A stretch of DNA of 64,000 bases from Actinomadura sp. NBRC 104425. Lineage in GTDB: Bacteria > Actinomycetota > Actinomycetes > Streptosporangiales > Streptosporangiaceae. Each line of letters starts with the position of its first letter. Within the stretch, counting starts at the first letter, position 1. Positions 32,836 to 41,380 of the stretch are shown here, piece after piece. Both the position numbers and the translations under genes were made by a program. The notes beneath the pieces are model-generated. The model made no database searches and had not been told where the DNA came from. It saw nothing but the letters and a program-made list of their open reading frames with translations. The stretch is from assembly GCF_030269545.1 (NCBI RefSeq), contig NZ_BSTN01000021.1:1-64000 (forward strand), given 5' to 3'.

Positions 32836-33642
32836 ATGGGACGTTTGACGGGCAAGGTCGCTTTCATCACCGGCGCCGCACGGGGCCAGGGCCGCGCGGA
32901 GGCCATCCGGCTCGCCGCCGAGGGCGCGGACATCATCGCCGTCGACCTCCTCGACACCCCCAGCCCGTACGTCTCGTACTCCCCGGCGACGCAGGCCGAC
33001 CTGGACGAGACCGCCAAGCTCGTGCAGGAGCAGGGGCGGCGGATCGTGGCCCGCAAGGCTGACGTGCGCAGGCTGGACGAACTGCAGGCCGCGGTCACCG
33101 AGGGCGTCGCCCAGCTGGGCCGGCTCGACATCGTGGTGGCCAACGCCGGGATCGTGAACTACGGCCGCACGTGGGAGCTGACCGAGGAGCAGTGGGACGA
33201 CGTCATCGACATCAACCTCACCGGGGTGTGGAAGACGGTCAAGGCCACGGTGCCGACGCTCATCGAGCAGGGCGAGGGCGGCTCGATCATCATCACCAGC
33301 TCGGTGGCGGGCCTGAAGGGGCTGCCGTTCCTCGCCCACTACGCCAGCTCCAAGCACGGCGTCGTGGGATTGGCCAGGGTCCTCGCCAACGAGCTGGGCG
33401 AGCACGACATCCGGGTGAACACCATCCACCCGCACGGCGTGCGGACCGGCATGAACGACGGAGCGCTCAACGGCCTGCTGGACGAGGCGCCCAACCTCGG
33501 CCCCCTCTACATGCCGGCGCTGCCCTACGAGGCGGTCGACCCCGAGGACATCGCCGCCATGGTCGCCTTCCTGGCCTCCGACGAGGGCAAGTACATCACC
33601 GGCAGCCAGCTGCGGGTGGACCTCGGCGCCATCAACCGGTAG
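32836..33642 (+). CDS. Mycofactocin-type SDR oxidoreductase
   Basis: 268 aa. TGAARGQGRAEAIRLA, IAVDLLDTP, the long insert before ADVRRLDEL, VANAGIVNYG, and YASSKHG (Tyr-x3-Lys) match the mycofactocin-coupled SDR subfamily, whose tightly held NAD is recycled by mycofactocin. Start ATG 32836 follows GTGGAGG. No mft genes are in this window. A strong shared terminator separates it from the convergent dehydrogenase gene. Confidence 0.88.
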   Translation: MGRLTGKVAFITGAARGQGRAEAIRLAAEGADIIAVDLLDTPSPYVSYSPATQADLDETAKLVQEQGRRIVARKADVRRLDELQAAVTEGVAQLGRLDIVVANAGIVNYGRTWELTEEQWDDVIDINLTGVWKTVKATVPTLIEQGEGGSIIITSSVAGLKGLPFLAHYASSKHGVVGLARVLANELGEHDIRVNTIHPHGVRTGMNDGALNGLLDEAPNLGPLYMPALPYEAVDPEDIAAMVAFLASDEGKYITGSQLRVDLGAINR

Positions 33643-33672
33643 GGCCGCCCCGGCCGCCGGCCGGGGCGGCCC
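33642..33672. terminator. Bidirectional terminator hairpin
   Basis: A perfect 14-bp stem (GGGCCGCCCCGGCC and its complement) with a 3-base loop, placed exactly between two convergent genes. No T-tract, as is usual in high-GC actinomycetes. Confidence 0.75.
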
Positions 33673-33685
33673 CGGTGCGGACGCC

Positions 33686-34765
33686 CTACGCGAGGTGGTC
33701 GATGACCGCCGCGGTGACCTCGGCGGTCTTGGCGCTGCCGCCCAGGTCGGGGGTGAGGACGCCCGCCGCGGTGGTGGCCTCGATCGCCTTGTTGAGCCGG
33801 GCCGCCTCGTCCGGGAGGCCGAGGTGGTCGAGCATGAGGGCGGCGCTGCCGATCGCCCCGATGGGGTTGGCCACGCCCCGGCCGGCGATGTCGGGGGCGG
33901 ATCCGTGCACCGGTTCGAACATGCTGGGGAAGCGGCGCTCGGGGTTGAGGTTGGCGCTGGAGGCCAGGCCGAGGCTGCCGGCCATGGCGCTGCCCAGGTC
34001 GGACAGGATGTCGGCGTGCAGGTTGGACGCCACCACCACCGACAGGTCCTCGGGGTGCAGGACGAACTTGGCGGACATCGCGTCGACCAGCACGCTCTCG
34101 GTCTCGACGTCCGGGTAGTCGGCCGCGACCCGGGCGAACACCTCGTCCCACAGCACCATCCCGTACTGCTGGGCGTTGCTCTTGGTGACGCTGGAGACCT
34201 TGCGACGGGCGCGGGTGCGGGCGAGGTCGAAGGCGAACCGGATGATGCGCTCGCATCCGGCCTCGGTGAACAGCGCCGACTGCACCGCCACCTCGCTGCC
34301 CGGGCCGCGGGCGGACAGGTTGCGGCCGCCGAGGCCGGAGTACTCGCCCTCGCTGTTCTCGCGGACGACCACCCAGTCGAGTTCGGCGTGGTCGGCCTTG
34401 CGCAGCGGGCTGACCACGCCGGGCAGGAACCGCACCGGACGCACGTTGGCCCACTGGTCGAAGCCCTGGCAGATCCGCAGCCGCAGGCCCCACAGGCTGA
34501 TGTGGTCGGGCACGCTCGGCCAGCCGACGGCGCCGAAGTAGATCGCGTCGAATTCCTTCAGGGTCTCCAGGCCGTCCTCGTCCATCATCCGGCCGGTGCG
34601 CGCGTAGTGGTCGCATCCCCAGGGGAACTCGGTCCACTCGAAGGCGAACGCGCCGTGCGAGGCGGCGGCGAGCGCGTCCAGGACGGCGCTGCCCGCGGCG
34701 ACGACCTCCGCGCCCACACCGTCGGCGGGGATGGCGGCGATCCGGTACGTGTGCTGGGACGTCAC
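33686..34765 (-). CDS. Tartrate / D-malate dehydrogenase (isocitrate/isopropylmalate dehydrogenase family)
   Basis: 359 aa. Family features: IPADGVGAEVV, RENSEGEYSGLGGR, SNAQQYGMVLWDEVF, SAKFVLHPEDLSVVVASNL and EPVHGSAPDIAGRGVANP. The oxidative decarboxylation of tartrate or D-malate fits the length and the nearby dicarboxylate transporter. GTG start 34765 follows GAGGAG. A LysR-type box lies 109 bp upstream. Confidence 0.9.
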   Translation of the reverse strand: MTSQHTYRIAAIPADGVGAEVVAAGSAVLDALAAASHGAFAFEWTEFPWGCDHYARTGRMMDEDGLETLKEFDAIYFGAVGWPSVPDHISLWGLRLRICQGFDQWANVRPVRFLPGVVSPLRKADHAELDWVVVRENSEGEYSGLGGRNLSARGPGSEVAVQSALFTEAGCERIIRFAFDLARTRARRKVSSVTKSNAQQYGMVLWDEVFARVAADYPDVETESVLVDAMSAKFVLHPEDLSVVVASNLHADILSDLGSAMAGSLGLASSANLNPERRFPSMFEPVHGSAPDIAGRGVANPIGAIGSAALMLDHLGLPDEAARLNKAIEATTAAGVLTPDLGGSAKTAEVTAAVIDHLA

Positions 34766-34873
34766 TGGCACTCCTCGGTGGGGATCGTCGGGCTCGCGCC
34801 GACACGGAACGGGACGCGTCGAGTGAAACCCGGCGCGGCCGCCCCCGTCCAAGACCGGCTGCCGATACCACCG

Positions 34874-34888
34874 ATAGGCAGCGCCTAT
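34874..34888. promoter_or_regulatory. LysR-type box upstream of the dehydrogenase
   Basis: ATAGG-CAGCG-CCTAT, a perfect 5-5-5 inverted repeat with T-N11-A geometry. The same half sites occur at 35840-35854 in front of the LysR gene and dctA. Confidence 0.75.
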
Positions 34889-34898
34889 GCCTCAGCGC

Positions 34899-35813
34899 CT
34901 ATGGATTGGCATCCGGCAATAGGCTGGGCTCCGGCGGCGTGTAGGCGCGGGCGGTGCGCAGGAAGGCGGCGGCCGCCGGGCTCAGCGGCGCCGCCCTGCT
35001 GAGCAGGGAGATCCGCAGGAACGCCGGCGGGTCCAGCGTGGCCACGCGCGCCCCGGCGCTGCGCGCGAGCGGCGCCCAGGCGGCGGGCAGCACCGCCAGG
35101 CCCACCTCGCGCAGCACCAGCGGCAGGATCGAGGTGCGGTGGGCGACCTCGGCGACGATGTGCAGCTCGATCCCGGCGGCCATGATCTCGTCGACGATCT
35201 GGCGCATGCGGCTGCCGGGCGGCGACACGATCATCCGCGCGCCCGCCAGCGCCGTCCGCGGCACGGGGTCGCCGGACGGGAAGGGCCCTCCCGCCGCGCC
35301 GACCAGGATGAACGCCTGGTCCCCGAGCGGCAGCACATCCAGCCCGGGGGGCGGCGTCCACGCGGCCGACCCGACCAGCCCGAGCTCGCAGGAGCCGTCG
35401 CGCACCTTCTGCGCGACCTCGTCGGGGGTGAAGGCCGCCTCGGCGCTCAGCGTGATGCCCGGATGGCGTTCGCTGAACGCGCGGGTCAGCGCGCCCAGCG
35501 GCTCGATGCCGGGCGACGGCATGGTCACCAGCTCGACCCGGCCCCGCCGCAGCCCCTTCATCGACTCCATCGCGGCGCGGGCGGTGCTGAGGTCCCGCAT
35601 CACCTGGCGGGCGTGCCCGGCCAGCTCGCGTCCGGCGTCGCTGACCACCACCCCGCGGCCGGTCCGGTGGAACAGCAGGACGCCGAGTTCGCGTTCCAGC
35701 TGCGCGATGGCCTGCGACAGCGAGGGCTGGGCGATCAGCAGATGCTCTGCGGCGCGGCCGAACCCGCCGTGGTCGACGATGGCCAGGAAGTATTCGAGCT
35801 GTCGAGCGTCCAT
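34899..35813 (-). CDS. LysR-family transcriptional regulator
   Basis: 304 aa. N-terminal winged HTH (MDARQLEYFLAIVDHGGFGRAAEHLLIAQPS split over residues 1-31; LERELGVLLFHRTGRG follows), then an effector-binding domain of the usual size. It is transcribed away from the dicarboxylate transporter. Matching boxes in front of both the dehydrogenase and the transporter suggest it controls uptake and oxidation of a C4 acid. Confidence 0.92.
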   Translation of the reverse strand: MDARQLEYFLAIVDHGGFGRAAEHLLIAQPSLSQAIAQLERELGVLLFHRTGRGVVVSDAGRELAGHARQVMRDLSTARAAMESMKGLRRGRVELVTMPSPGIEPLGALTRAFSERHPGITLSAEAAFTPDEVAQKVRDGSCELGLVGSAAWTPPPGLDVLPLGDQAFILVGAAGGPFPSGDPVPRTALAGARMIVSPPGSRMRQIVDEIMAAGIELHIVAEVAHRTSILPLVLREVGLAVLPAAWAPLARSAGARVATLDPPAFLRISLLSRAAPLSPAAAAFLRTARAYTPPEPSLLPDANP

Positions 35814-35839
35814 CGTGCCTCCTTCGGGCCGGCGGTCTC

Positions 35840-35854
35840 ATAGGCGGAACCTAT
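35840..35854. promoter_or_regulatory. LysR-type box in the lysR-dctA intergenic region
   Basis: ATAGG-CGGAA-CCTAT, the same half sites and spacing as the box at 34874-34888. It lies 27 bp upstream of the LysR start and 125 bp upstream of dctA, suiting autoregulation plus activation of the transporter. Confidence 0.78.
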
Positions 35855-35978
35855 AGGGGGCGTAGGAAGCCGGTCTTTGACGAATGACTGTGACAGCCGT
35901 CACCGTGGGCGCACCGTTCCAACCCCTGCTCGGACCGACAAGGTATTCGCCCCGGTCGCCACCCCCACAGGAGGTCTG

Positions 35979-37436
35979 ATGAGCCGACCCGAGAACGCCG
36001 CCCACGTGCCGCGCCGCGCCTCCGCGCCCTGGTACCGGCAGCTGTACGTGCAGGTGCTGGTCGCGATCGTCATCGGCATCGTGCTGGGCTGGCGGTGGCC
36101 GGACCTCGGCCAGGACATGGAGCCGATCGGGACGACCTTCATCACCGCGATGAAGATGCTGATCGGCCCGATCGTGTTCCTGACGATCCTGGGCGGCATC
36201 GGCGGCGTGGCGGACCTGAAGAAGGTCGGTGTGACCGGGCTCAAGGCCCTGGGCTACTTCCAGGTGGGCACCATCATCGCCCTGGCCACCGGGCTCGTGG
36301 CGATCAACATCCTCCGGCTCGGCGAGGGCGTGCACGCCGACCCCGCCAAGATCACCACGACCGAGACGGCGCAGCAGTACATCAAGACCAGAGAGTCCCG
36401 GCACTGGTGGGAGTTCCTCACCGGGCTGGTGCCCGACAGCTTCTTCGGCGCCTTCGTCGAGGGCGACATCCTCCAGGTCATCTTCCTGGCGGTGCTGTTC
36501 GGCATCGCCCTGAAGTCCGTCGGCCCGGTCGGCGCGCCCTTCATCGAGGGGGCCGCGCGGCTCACCGAGGTCGTGTTCAAGGTCCTGGGCATCGTGATGA
36601 AGGCCGCGCCGCTGGGCGCCTTCGGCGCCATGGCCTACGCCATCGGCAAGTTCGGCCTGTCCACCCTCACCAGCCTCGGCTCGCTGATCGCGCTGTTCTA
36701 CGTGACGTCGATCCTGTTCGTCGTCGTGGTGCTGGGCGGCGTGCTGGCGGCGTACGTCCGGCTGAACATCTTCCAGCTGTTCCGCTACCTCAAGGAGGAG
36801 TTCCTCCTCATCCTGGGCACCTCCACCGCCGAGCCCGCCCTGCCCGGCCTGATGCGCAAGCTGACGTTCATGGGCGCCGACCGCACGACGGTGGGCCTGG
36901 TGGTGCCGACCGGCTACAGCTTCAACCTCGACGGCGCCGCCATCTACCTGTCCCTGGCCACCCTGTACATCGCGCAGGCCACCGACACGCCGCTGACCGT
37001 CGGCCGGCAGCTCGGGCTGCTCGCGGTGATGCTGCTGACCTCCAAGGGGGCGGCCGGCGTGGCGGGCGGCGGGTTCATCGCCCTCACCGCGACGCTGTCC
37101 ACCGTCGGCACCGTCCCGGCCGCCGGGATCATGCTGATCTTCGGCATCGACAAGTTCATGTCCGAGTGCCGCGCCCTGGTCAACTTCTACGGCAACGCGG
37201 TCGCCACCCTCTTCATCGCCAAGTGGACCAACACGCTGGACCTGGACCGCGCCCGGAAGGTCCTCTCCGGGAAGCTCACCCCCGCCGCGGAAGGCGAAGC
37301 CCCGCTGGAAGGCCCGGTGGAAGACCAGGCGGCAGCCCCGGCGAAGGCCCCGATCGAAGGCCCGGCGGAGGCCCCCGCCGGCGCGGCCGAGCCCGTACGC
37401 GACGCCGAGCTGGAGAAGGCGGACGGCCGCAAGTAA
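35979..37436 (+). CDS. dctA: C4-dicarboxylate/cation symporter, DAACS family (DctA-like)
   Basis: 485 aa with eight membrane helices and two re-entrant loops. Signature parts: MKMLIGPIVFLTILGGI, LGTSTAEPALPGLMRKL, VPTGYSFNLDGAAIYLS, and DKFMSECRALVNFYGNAVA. The last ~50 residues are an Ala/Pro/Glu-rich repeat-like tail (EGPVEDQAAAPAKAPIEGP) absent from enterobacterial DctA. Start ATG 35979 follows GGAGGT. It imports malate, fumarate, succinate or tartrate with cations. Confidence 0.93.
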   Translation: MSRPENAAHVPRRASAPWYRQLYVQVLVAIVIGIVLGWRWPDLGQDMEPIGTTFITAMKMLIGPIVFLTILGGIGGVADLKKVGVTGLKALGYFQVGTIIALATGLVAINILRLGEGVHADPAKITTTETAQQYIKTRESRHWWEFLTGLVPDSFFGAFVEGDILQVIFLAVLFGIALKSVGPVGAPFIEGAARLTEVVFKVLGIVMKAAPLGAFGAMAYAIGKFGLSTLTSLGSLIALFYVTSILFVVVVLGGVLAAYVRLNIFQLFRYLKEEFLLILGTSTAEPALPGLMRKLTFMGADRTTVGLVVPTGYSFNLDGAAIYLSLATLYIAQATDTPLTVGRQLGLLAVMLLTSKGAAGVAGGGFIALTATLSTVGTVPAAGIMLIFGIDKFMSECRALVNFYGNAVATLFIAKWTNTLDLDRARKVLSGKLTPAAEGEAPLEGPVEDQAAAPAKAPIEGPAEAPAGAAEPVRDAELEKADGRK

Positions 37437-37446
37437 GTCATCCCCC

Positions 37447-37479
37447 AGGCCGGGGGCGCGCGTCCTGCGCCCCCGGCCT
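37447..37479 (+). terminator. Rho-independent-like hairpin after dctA
   Basis: AGGCCGGGGGCGC pairs perfectly with GCGCCCCCGGCCT across a 7-base loop, 10 bp after the stop codon. Confidence 0.75.
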
Positions 37480-37554
37480 CGCCATGTCCTCGGTCTGGCC
37501 ACCGCGGCCCACCGGCAGGAAAGACGCCCAGGCCCGCAAGCTATTCACTCGGTA

Positions 37555-37571
37555 TATACATCGGGTGTATA
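37555..37571. promoter_or_regulatory. PadR operator overlapping a leaderless promoter
   Basis: TATACA-TCGGG-TGTATA is a perfect inverted repeat. Its right arm runs into TATAGT (37568-37573), a good -10 box whose expected transcription start falls at or next to the ATG at 37581. TTCACT (37544-37549) is a possible -35. The repressor would sit between the two boxes and the mRNA would be leaderless. Confidence 0.7.
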
Positions 37572-37580
37572 GTCGCGGCC

Positions 37581-38111
37581 ATGTCGACTCCGCAGATCCT
37601 GCTGGCGTTGCTCGCCGAACGCCCCAAGCACGGATACGAGCTCAAGCGGGAACACGACGAGCGGCTCCCAGGGGCCAAGCCGCTGCCGTACGGCCAGGTC
37701 TACTCGACGCTGCAGCGGCTGGAGCGGGACGGGTTCGTTGCCGTCGCCGAGGTCGTCCAGGAGAGCGGGCCCGAGCGCACGGTCTACGAGCTGACGGCCA
37801 AGGGCGAAGAGCGGATGCGGGCCTGGCTCGCCGAGACCGAACCGCCCCTGCCCTACGTCGGCGGCGCCCTGTTCAGCCGCGTCGTCATGGCACTGGTGGC
37901 GGGCGGTGACGCACGCGCCGGGCTGGACCGGCAGCGCGCCGCCCACCTGGAGCGGATGCGCGAGCTGACCCGCGCCAAGACCGCTCCCGGCGCGTCCGCC
38001 GCCGAGGTGCTCGCCGCCGACTACGCCCTGCTGCACCTGGACGCCGACCTGCGGTGGATGGAACTGGCCGTGCACCGCCTGGCCGACCTGACCAAGGAGA
38101 TCAGCCGATGA
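37581..38111 (+). CDS. PadR-family transcriptional regulator
   Basis: 176 aa: N-terminal winged helix (STPQILLALLAERPKHGYELKRE in residues 2-24; PYGQVYSTLQRLERDG; ERTVYELTAKGEE), then a C-terminal helical dimerisation domain. PadR proteins often repress their own operon with a neighbouring ABC exporter and are released by a toxic ligand. There is no ribosome site, consistent with leaderless translation. Its stop overlaps the ATPase start (ATGA). Confidence 0.92.
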   Translation: MSTPQILLALLAERPKHGYELKREHDERLPGAKPLPYGQVYSTLQRLERDGFVAVAEVVQESGPERTVYELTAKGEERMRAWLAETEPPLPYVGGALFSRVVMALVAGGDARAGLDRQRAAHLERMRELTRAKTAPGASAAEVLAADYALLHLDADLRWMELAVHRLADLTKEISR

Positions 38112-38788
38112 GTCCCCTTCTGCACGCGCGCGGCGTCACCAAGACGTTCGGCCGCACCCTGGCGCTGCGCGGCGCCTCCCTGACCATCGACGCCGGAGAG
38201 GTCGTGGCGATCTCCGGCCCGAGCGGCTCGGGCAAGAGCACCCTGCTGCACTGCCTGGCCGGAATCCTCGTCCCCGACGAGGGCGAGATCCACTACGGCG
38301 AGACCCGCCTGGACGAACTGGACGAGGACGCCCGCACCCGCCTGCGGCGCGAGGCGTTCGGCATCGTGTTCCAGTTCGGCGGGCTGGTGCCGGAGCTGAC
38401 CGCCGAGGAGAACGTGGCGGTGTCGCTGATGTTCCGCGGCAGCGGCCGCGCCGAGGCGTCCGCCACCGCGCGGGACTGGCTGGACCGCGTCGGCGTGGGC
38501 GACTGCGCCACGCTGCGGCCCGGCGAGCTGTCGGGCGGACAGGCGCAGCGGGTCGCGGTGGCCCGGGCGCTGGCCACCGAGCCCACGGTGGTCTTCGCCG
38601 ACGAGCCCACCGGCGCGCTCGACAGCGTCGCGGGCGAGGAGGTGCTCGGTTTGCTGCTCGGGGCGGCCCGCGAGCGCGGCGCCACCGTCGTCCTGGTCAC
38701 CCACGACAACCGGGTCGCCGCCTACGCCGACCGCGAGGTCGTGGTGCGCGACGGCGTCGTGTCCGAGGTTCCGGCGGTGGTCCGGTGA
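38108..38788 (+). CDS. ABC transporter ATP-binding protein
   Basis: 226 aa. Walker A GPSGSGKST, signature LSGGQAQRVAV, Walker B TVVFADEPTGALD, VVLVTHD. MacB/LolD group. Overlaps both neighbours by four bases (ATGA, GTGA), so regulator, ATPase and permease are coupled. Confidence 0.93.
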   Translation: MSPLLHARGVTKTFGRTLALRGASLTIDAGEVVAISGPSGSGKSTLLHCLAGILVPDEGEIHYGETRLDELDEDARTRLRREAFGIVFQFGGLVPELTAEENVAVSLMFRGSGRAEASATARDWLDRVGVGDCATLRPGELSGGQAQRVAVARALATEPTVVFADEPTGALDSVAGEEVLGLLLGAARERGATVVLVTHDNRVAAYADREVVVRDGVVSEVPAVVR

Positions 38789-40143
38789 GCGGGGGCGGGA
38801 CGCACATGCCGTTCGACATCGCCGCGATGCTTGCGCGCGGCACCTCCCGCGCCGAGCGGCGGCGGCGCCGGCTGCTGGCCTGCTGCGCCGCCCTGACCAC
38901 GTTCCTGCTGCTCGGCGCGGTGAACCTGATGATGATCAGGGGCACCGAGCAGACCGACTGGGCGGGGCTGGTCGCCGAGGAGGGGCTGCGGCCGGGCACC
39001 GCGCTGGCGCTGGTGCTGCTCGTCATCCCGGTGCTGGCGCTGCTGCACCAGAGCGGACGGGTCGCGCAGGCCACGCAGGAGCGGCGGCTGGCGGCGCTGC
39101 GGCTGGCCGGCGCCACGCCGGGGGACGTCAGGCGGCTGGCGGCGGTCGAGGCCGCCCGCATCGGCGCGGCCGGGGCGGTCATCGGGGGCATCGCCTACGT
39201 GTGCGCGCAGCGGGCGGCGATGGCCGCGCTCGGGGTGCGCGACACGGGGCGGTACGCGATCGCGCTCTGGGTGGTTCCGTTCGTGCTCGTCCTGGTGGTG
39301 GCGGCAGCGGCGGCGGTCAGCCTGCTGGTGTCGCGCCACGTCGTCACCTCGCCGCTGCACGTCGCCCGGCGCAGCACCCGTCCCCGGCCGCGCCGCGCCG
39401 CCCTGATCCCGCTGGCCGCCGGGGTCGCGCTCATGATGGTGGGCACGTTCGTCCAGTGGCTCGACCTGGGGATCTCGCTGCTGTTCCTCGGGGCCGTCGC
39501 CACCCTCGTCGGCGTCATGACGGGCTCCGGCCGCCTGGTCCTGGAGGCGGCCCGGCTGACCGCCCGCCGGGCGCGCAGCCCGGAGACGCTGCTGGCGGCG
39601 CGCGCCCTGGAGGCCGACCCGCGCGCCACGGGCCGCACCATGGCGGTCGTCGGCCTGGTGGTCGCCTTCGGCACCGGCGCCGGTGTCATCGAGTGGGACG
39701 TGTACCACAACGCCTCCACCGCGGACGCGCCGATCGGGTCGTTCTGGCTGGTCAGCTTCGGCCTGACCTACGCGGCGCTGCTGTTCGCGCTGCTGGTCGC
39801 GGTCGCCGCGCTGGTGGTGCACCGGGCCGAGGCGCTGCTGGAGAACGGCCGCTCCATGGCGGTGCTGGCCGCGTCGGGAGCCCCGGTGGCGTCCCTGCGC
39901 CGGGCGGCGGTGCGCCAGACGCTCATCGCCGCGACCCCGGTGTGCGCCGTCGCCGCCCTGGCCACGCTCCTCGGCATGGCGCCGGAGCTCGCCACGGGGC
40001 CGAACCCGGTGATGGCCGCATGGACGGCCGGGCGGGCCCTGCTCATGGTCGCCCTCGCCGTCGCGGCCGCGGCCGCCGTCACCGCCGCGTCCGGCCGTCT
40101 GCTCTCCCGCGCGGCCGCTCCGGAGCGTCTCCGCACCGAGTAG
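38785..40143 (+). CDS. FtsX-like ABC transporter permease
   Basis: 452 aa with about eight hydrophobic segments. FtsX-type three-helix blocks with ERRLAALRLAGATPGDVRRLAAVEA cut by charged loops (near 95-120), and NGRSMAVLAASGAPVASLRR in the C-terminal block. Unlike MacB it lacks a large extracytoplasmic domain. The GTG start overlaps the ATPase stop. The substrate is probably a membrane-active drug sensed by PadR. Confidence 0.88.
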   Translation: MSGGGTHMPFDIAAMLARGTSRAERRRRRLLACCAALTTFLLLGAVNLMMIRGTEQTDWAGLVAEEGLRPGTALALVLLVIPVLALLHQSGRVAQATQERRLAALRLAGATPGDVRRLAAVEAARIGAAGAVIGGIAYVCAQRAAMAALGVRDTGRYAIALWVVPFVLVLVVAAAAAVSLLVSRHVVTSPLHVARRSTRPRPRRAALIPLAAGVALMMVGTFVQWLDLGISLLFLGAVATLVGVMTGSGRLVLEAARLTARRARSPETLLAARALEADPRATGRTMAVVGLVVAFGTGAGVIEWDVYHNASTADAPIGSFWLVSFGLTYAALLFALLVAVAALVVHRAEALLENGRSMAVLAASGAPVASLRRAAVRQTLIAATPVCAVAALATLLGMAPELATGPNPVMAAWTAGRALLMVALAVAAAAAVTAASGRLLSRAAAPERLRTE

Positions 40144-40161
40144 GCACTCCCCTGTTCGCGT

Positions 40162-40195
40162 CCGGGCGGACCGCCGTGGAAGGCGGTCCGCCCGG
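40162..40195 (+). terminator. Terminator after the PadR-ABC operon
   Basis: CCGGGCGGACCGCC and its exact complement form a 14-bp stem with a 6-base loop, 18 bp past the permease stop. Confidence 0.75.
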
Positions 40196-40313
40196 CGCCG
40201 TCTTCGACCGGCGCGGACCCGTGTCCGGCGGATGTACGAGGTTTCCCGGATACCTTTCCAGCTGCAGTGATTACAGAATGTCACTGTTAGATCACGGAAA
40301 GAGGGGATCGGCC

Positions 40314-40751
40314 ATGAAGGCGATCACACCGTCGGGGGCCTTGCTCCGCAGAGCGGGGACGAGTCCCGTCACGCTCGGCGTGCTGGTCGCGGCGAGCCTC
40401 GTCGCGCCGGGCCCGGCGCTGGCCGTCGACGACAAGCCGTGCGCGCCGCCCGTACCGCACCCCGAGTACGGGAAGGTGCAGTACTGCCCGCTGAGCCGCG
40501 GGAACGTCCCCGTCTACGCCGGCCGCAAGCAGGAGTCGGGGATCATCGGCTACCTCCGCAAGGGAGGCAGTGCCAACTGGTTCCTCGGCTACCAGTGCCG
40601 CGACGGCACCATCCGCCTGGGCAGGCTGGCGAACGACTGGTGGGCCGCCGCAAAGGCCGACAACGGCAGGCTCGGCTGGGTCCCGGAGATCTACTTCGCG
40701 GGCGGCGGCAACTTCGAACCGGACGCCGGGCTGCTGAGGACGGCATGCTGA
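40314..40751 (+). CDS. Secreted SH3-like protein
   Basis: 145 aa. Signal peptide to about residue 37 (VAASLVAPGPALA), then a compact domain with four Cys and SH3-like features (VPVYAGRKQESGIIGYLRKGG, GWVPEIYF). Start ATG 40314 follows AGAGGGG. A second protein of the same design follows after 23 bp. Such domains bind peptidoglycan or act as secreted inhibitors; the function is unknown here. Confidence 0.78.
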   Translation: MKAITPSGALLRRAGTSPVTLGVLVAASLVAPGPALAVDDKPCAPPVPHPEYGKVQYCPLSRGNVPVYAGRKQESGIIGYLRKGGSANWFLGYQCRDGTIRLGRLANDWWAAAKADNGRLGWVPEIYFAGGGNFEPDAGLLRTAC

Positions 40752-40774
40752 ACCCCACTGTCAAGGAGGCGAAG

Positions 40775-41380
40775 ATGAAAGCGTCCCAAGCGATCCTCAT
40801 GGGAGTCGCGTCGTCGCTGGTCACCGGACTGCTGTTTCCGGTCGGCGCGGCGCATGCCGCCGACGGCCTCGGCGGCGACTTCATCGCCCGCGGCGTCAAG
40901 ATCCGCGCGGCTCCCCGGCTCAACGCCCCCGTCCGCGGGCACGGCAACCCCGGCGACGGCTTCACCTGGAACGGCGGCCAGAGCTTCGCCGATCCGGTGA
41001 CCTGCCCGAACGGCGAGGTCAAGGACCACTGGACCTACGTGATCAACAACCGGACGAAGGTCGAGGGCTACGTCTCCGACTGCTTCATCTTTCTAGCCCC
41101 GTCTGCGACGGCGGCCCCGGCTCCGAGCTGCGGTCTTAGGGTCCGGCGGGCCGCCGCCCGGCACGCACCGCGCGCCGCGCTCGCGGTGCGTGCTCCTGAT
41201 CCGGCGGCGCACGGGAACACGCGGCCTCCGTGCGCCGCCTTCGCCGCGACCCGCGCCCGGACGGCACAGGTGATCGGGGTCAGCGGTCGGTGGTCTTCGA
41301 GGACGGGCCGGGGGCGGGGCGCTGGAAGAGGACGTACAGCCACAGCAGGGACGGGACGAGCAGGACCATCCCGGCGATGA
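40775..41380 (+). CDS. Secreted SH3-like protein, 3' end probably frameshifted
   Basis: Signal peptide (VGAAHA at ~28), then GVKIRAAPRLNAPVRGHG and a final GYVSDCFIF, the SH3-like pattern of the gene before it. After FIFLA the frame turns into low-complexity Arg/Ala-rich sequence, runs through a terminator hairpin and overlaps the 3' end of cydB by ~100 bp. Shifting one base near 41092 gives PVCDGGPGSELRS and a stop at 41137-41139, just before the hairpin. I read this as a one-base indel (real or a sequencing error). Start ATG 40775 follows AAGGAGG. Confidence 0.7.
   Translation: MKASQAILMGVASSLVTGLLFPVGAAHAADGLGGDFIARGVKIRAAPRLNAPVRGHGNPGDGFTWNGGQSFADPVTCPNGEVKDHWTYVINNRTKVEGYVSDCFIFLAPSATAAPAPSCGLRVRRAAARHAPRAALAVRAPDPAAHGNTRPPCAAFAATRARTAQVIGVSGRWSSRTGRGRGAGRGRTATAGTGRAGPSRR
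41161..41193. terminator. Hairpin between the secreted-protein operon and cydB
   Basis: GCACGCACCGCG pairs with CGCGGTGCGTGC across 9 bases. It serves the two convergent transcripts and supports the earlier stop proposed for the second secreted protein. Confidence 0.7.
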
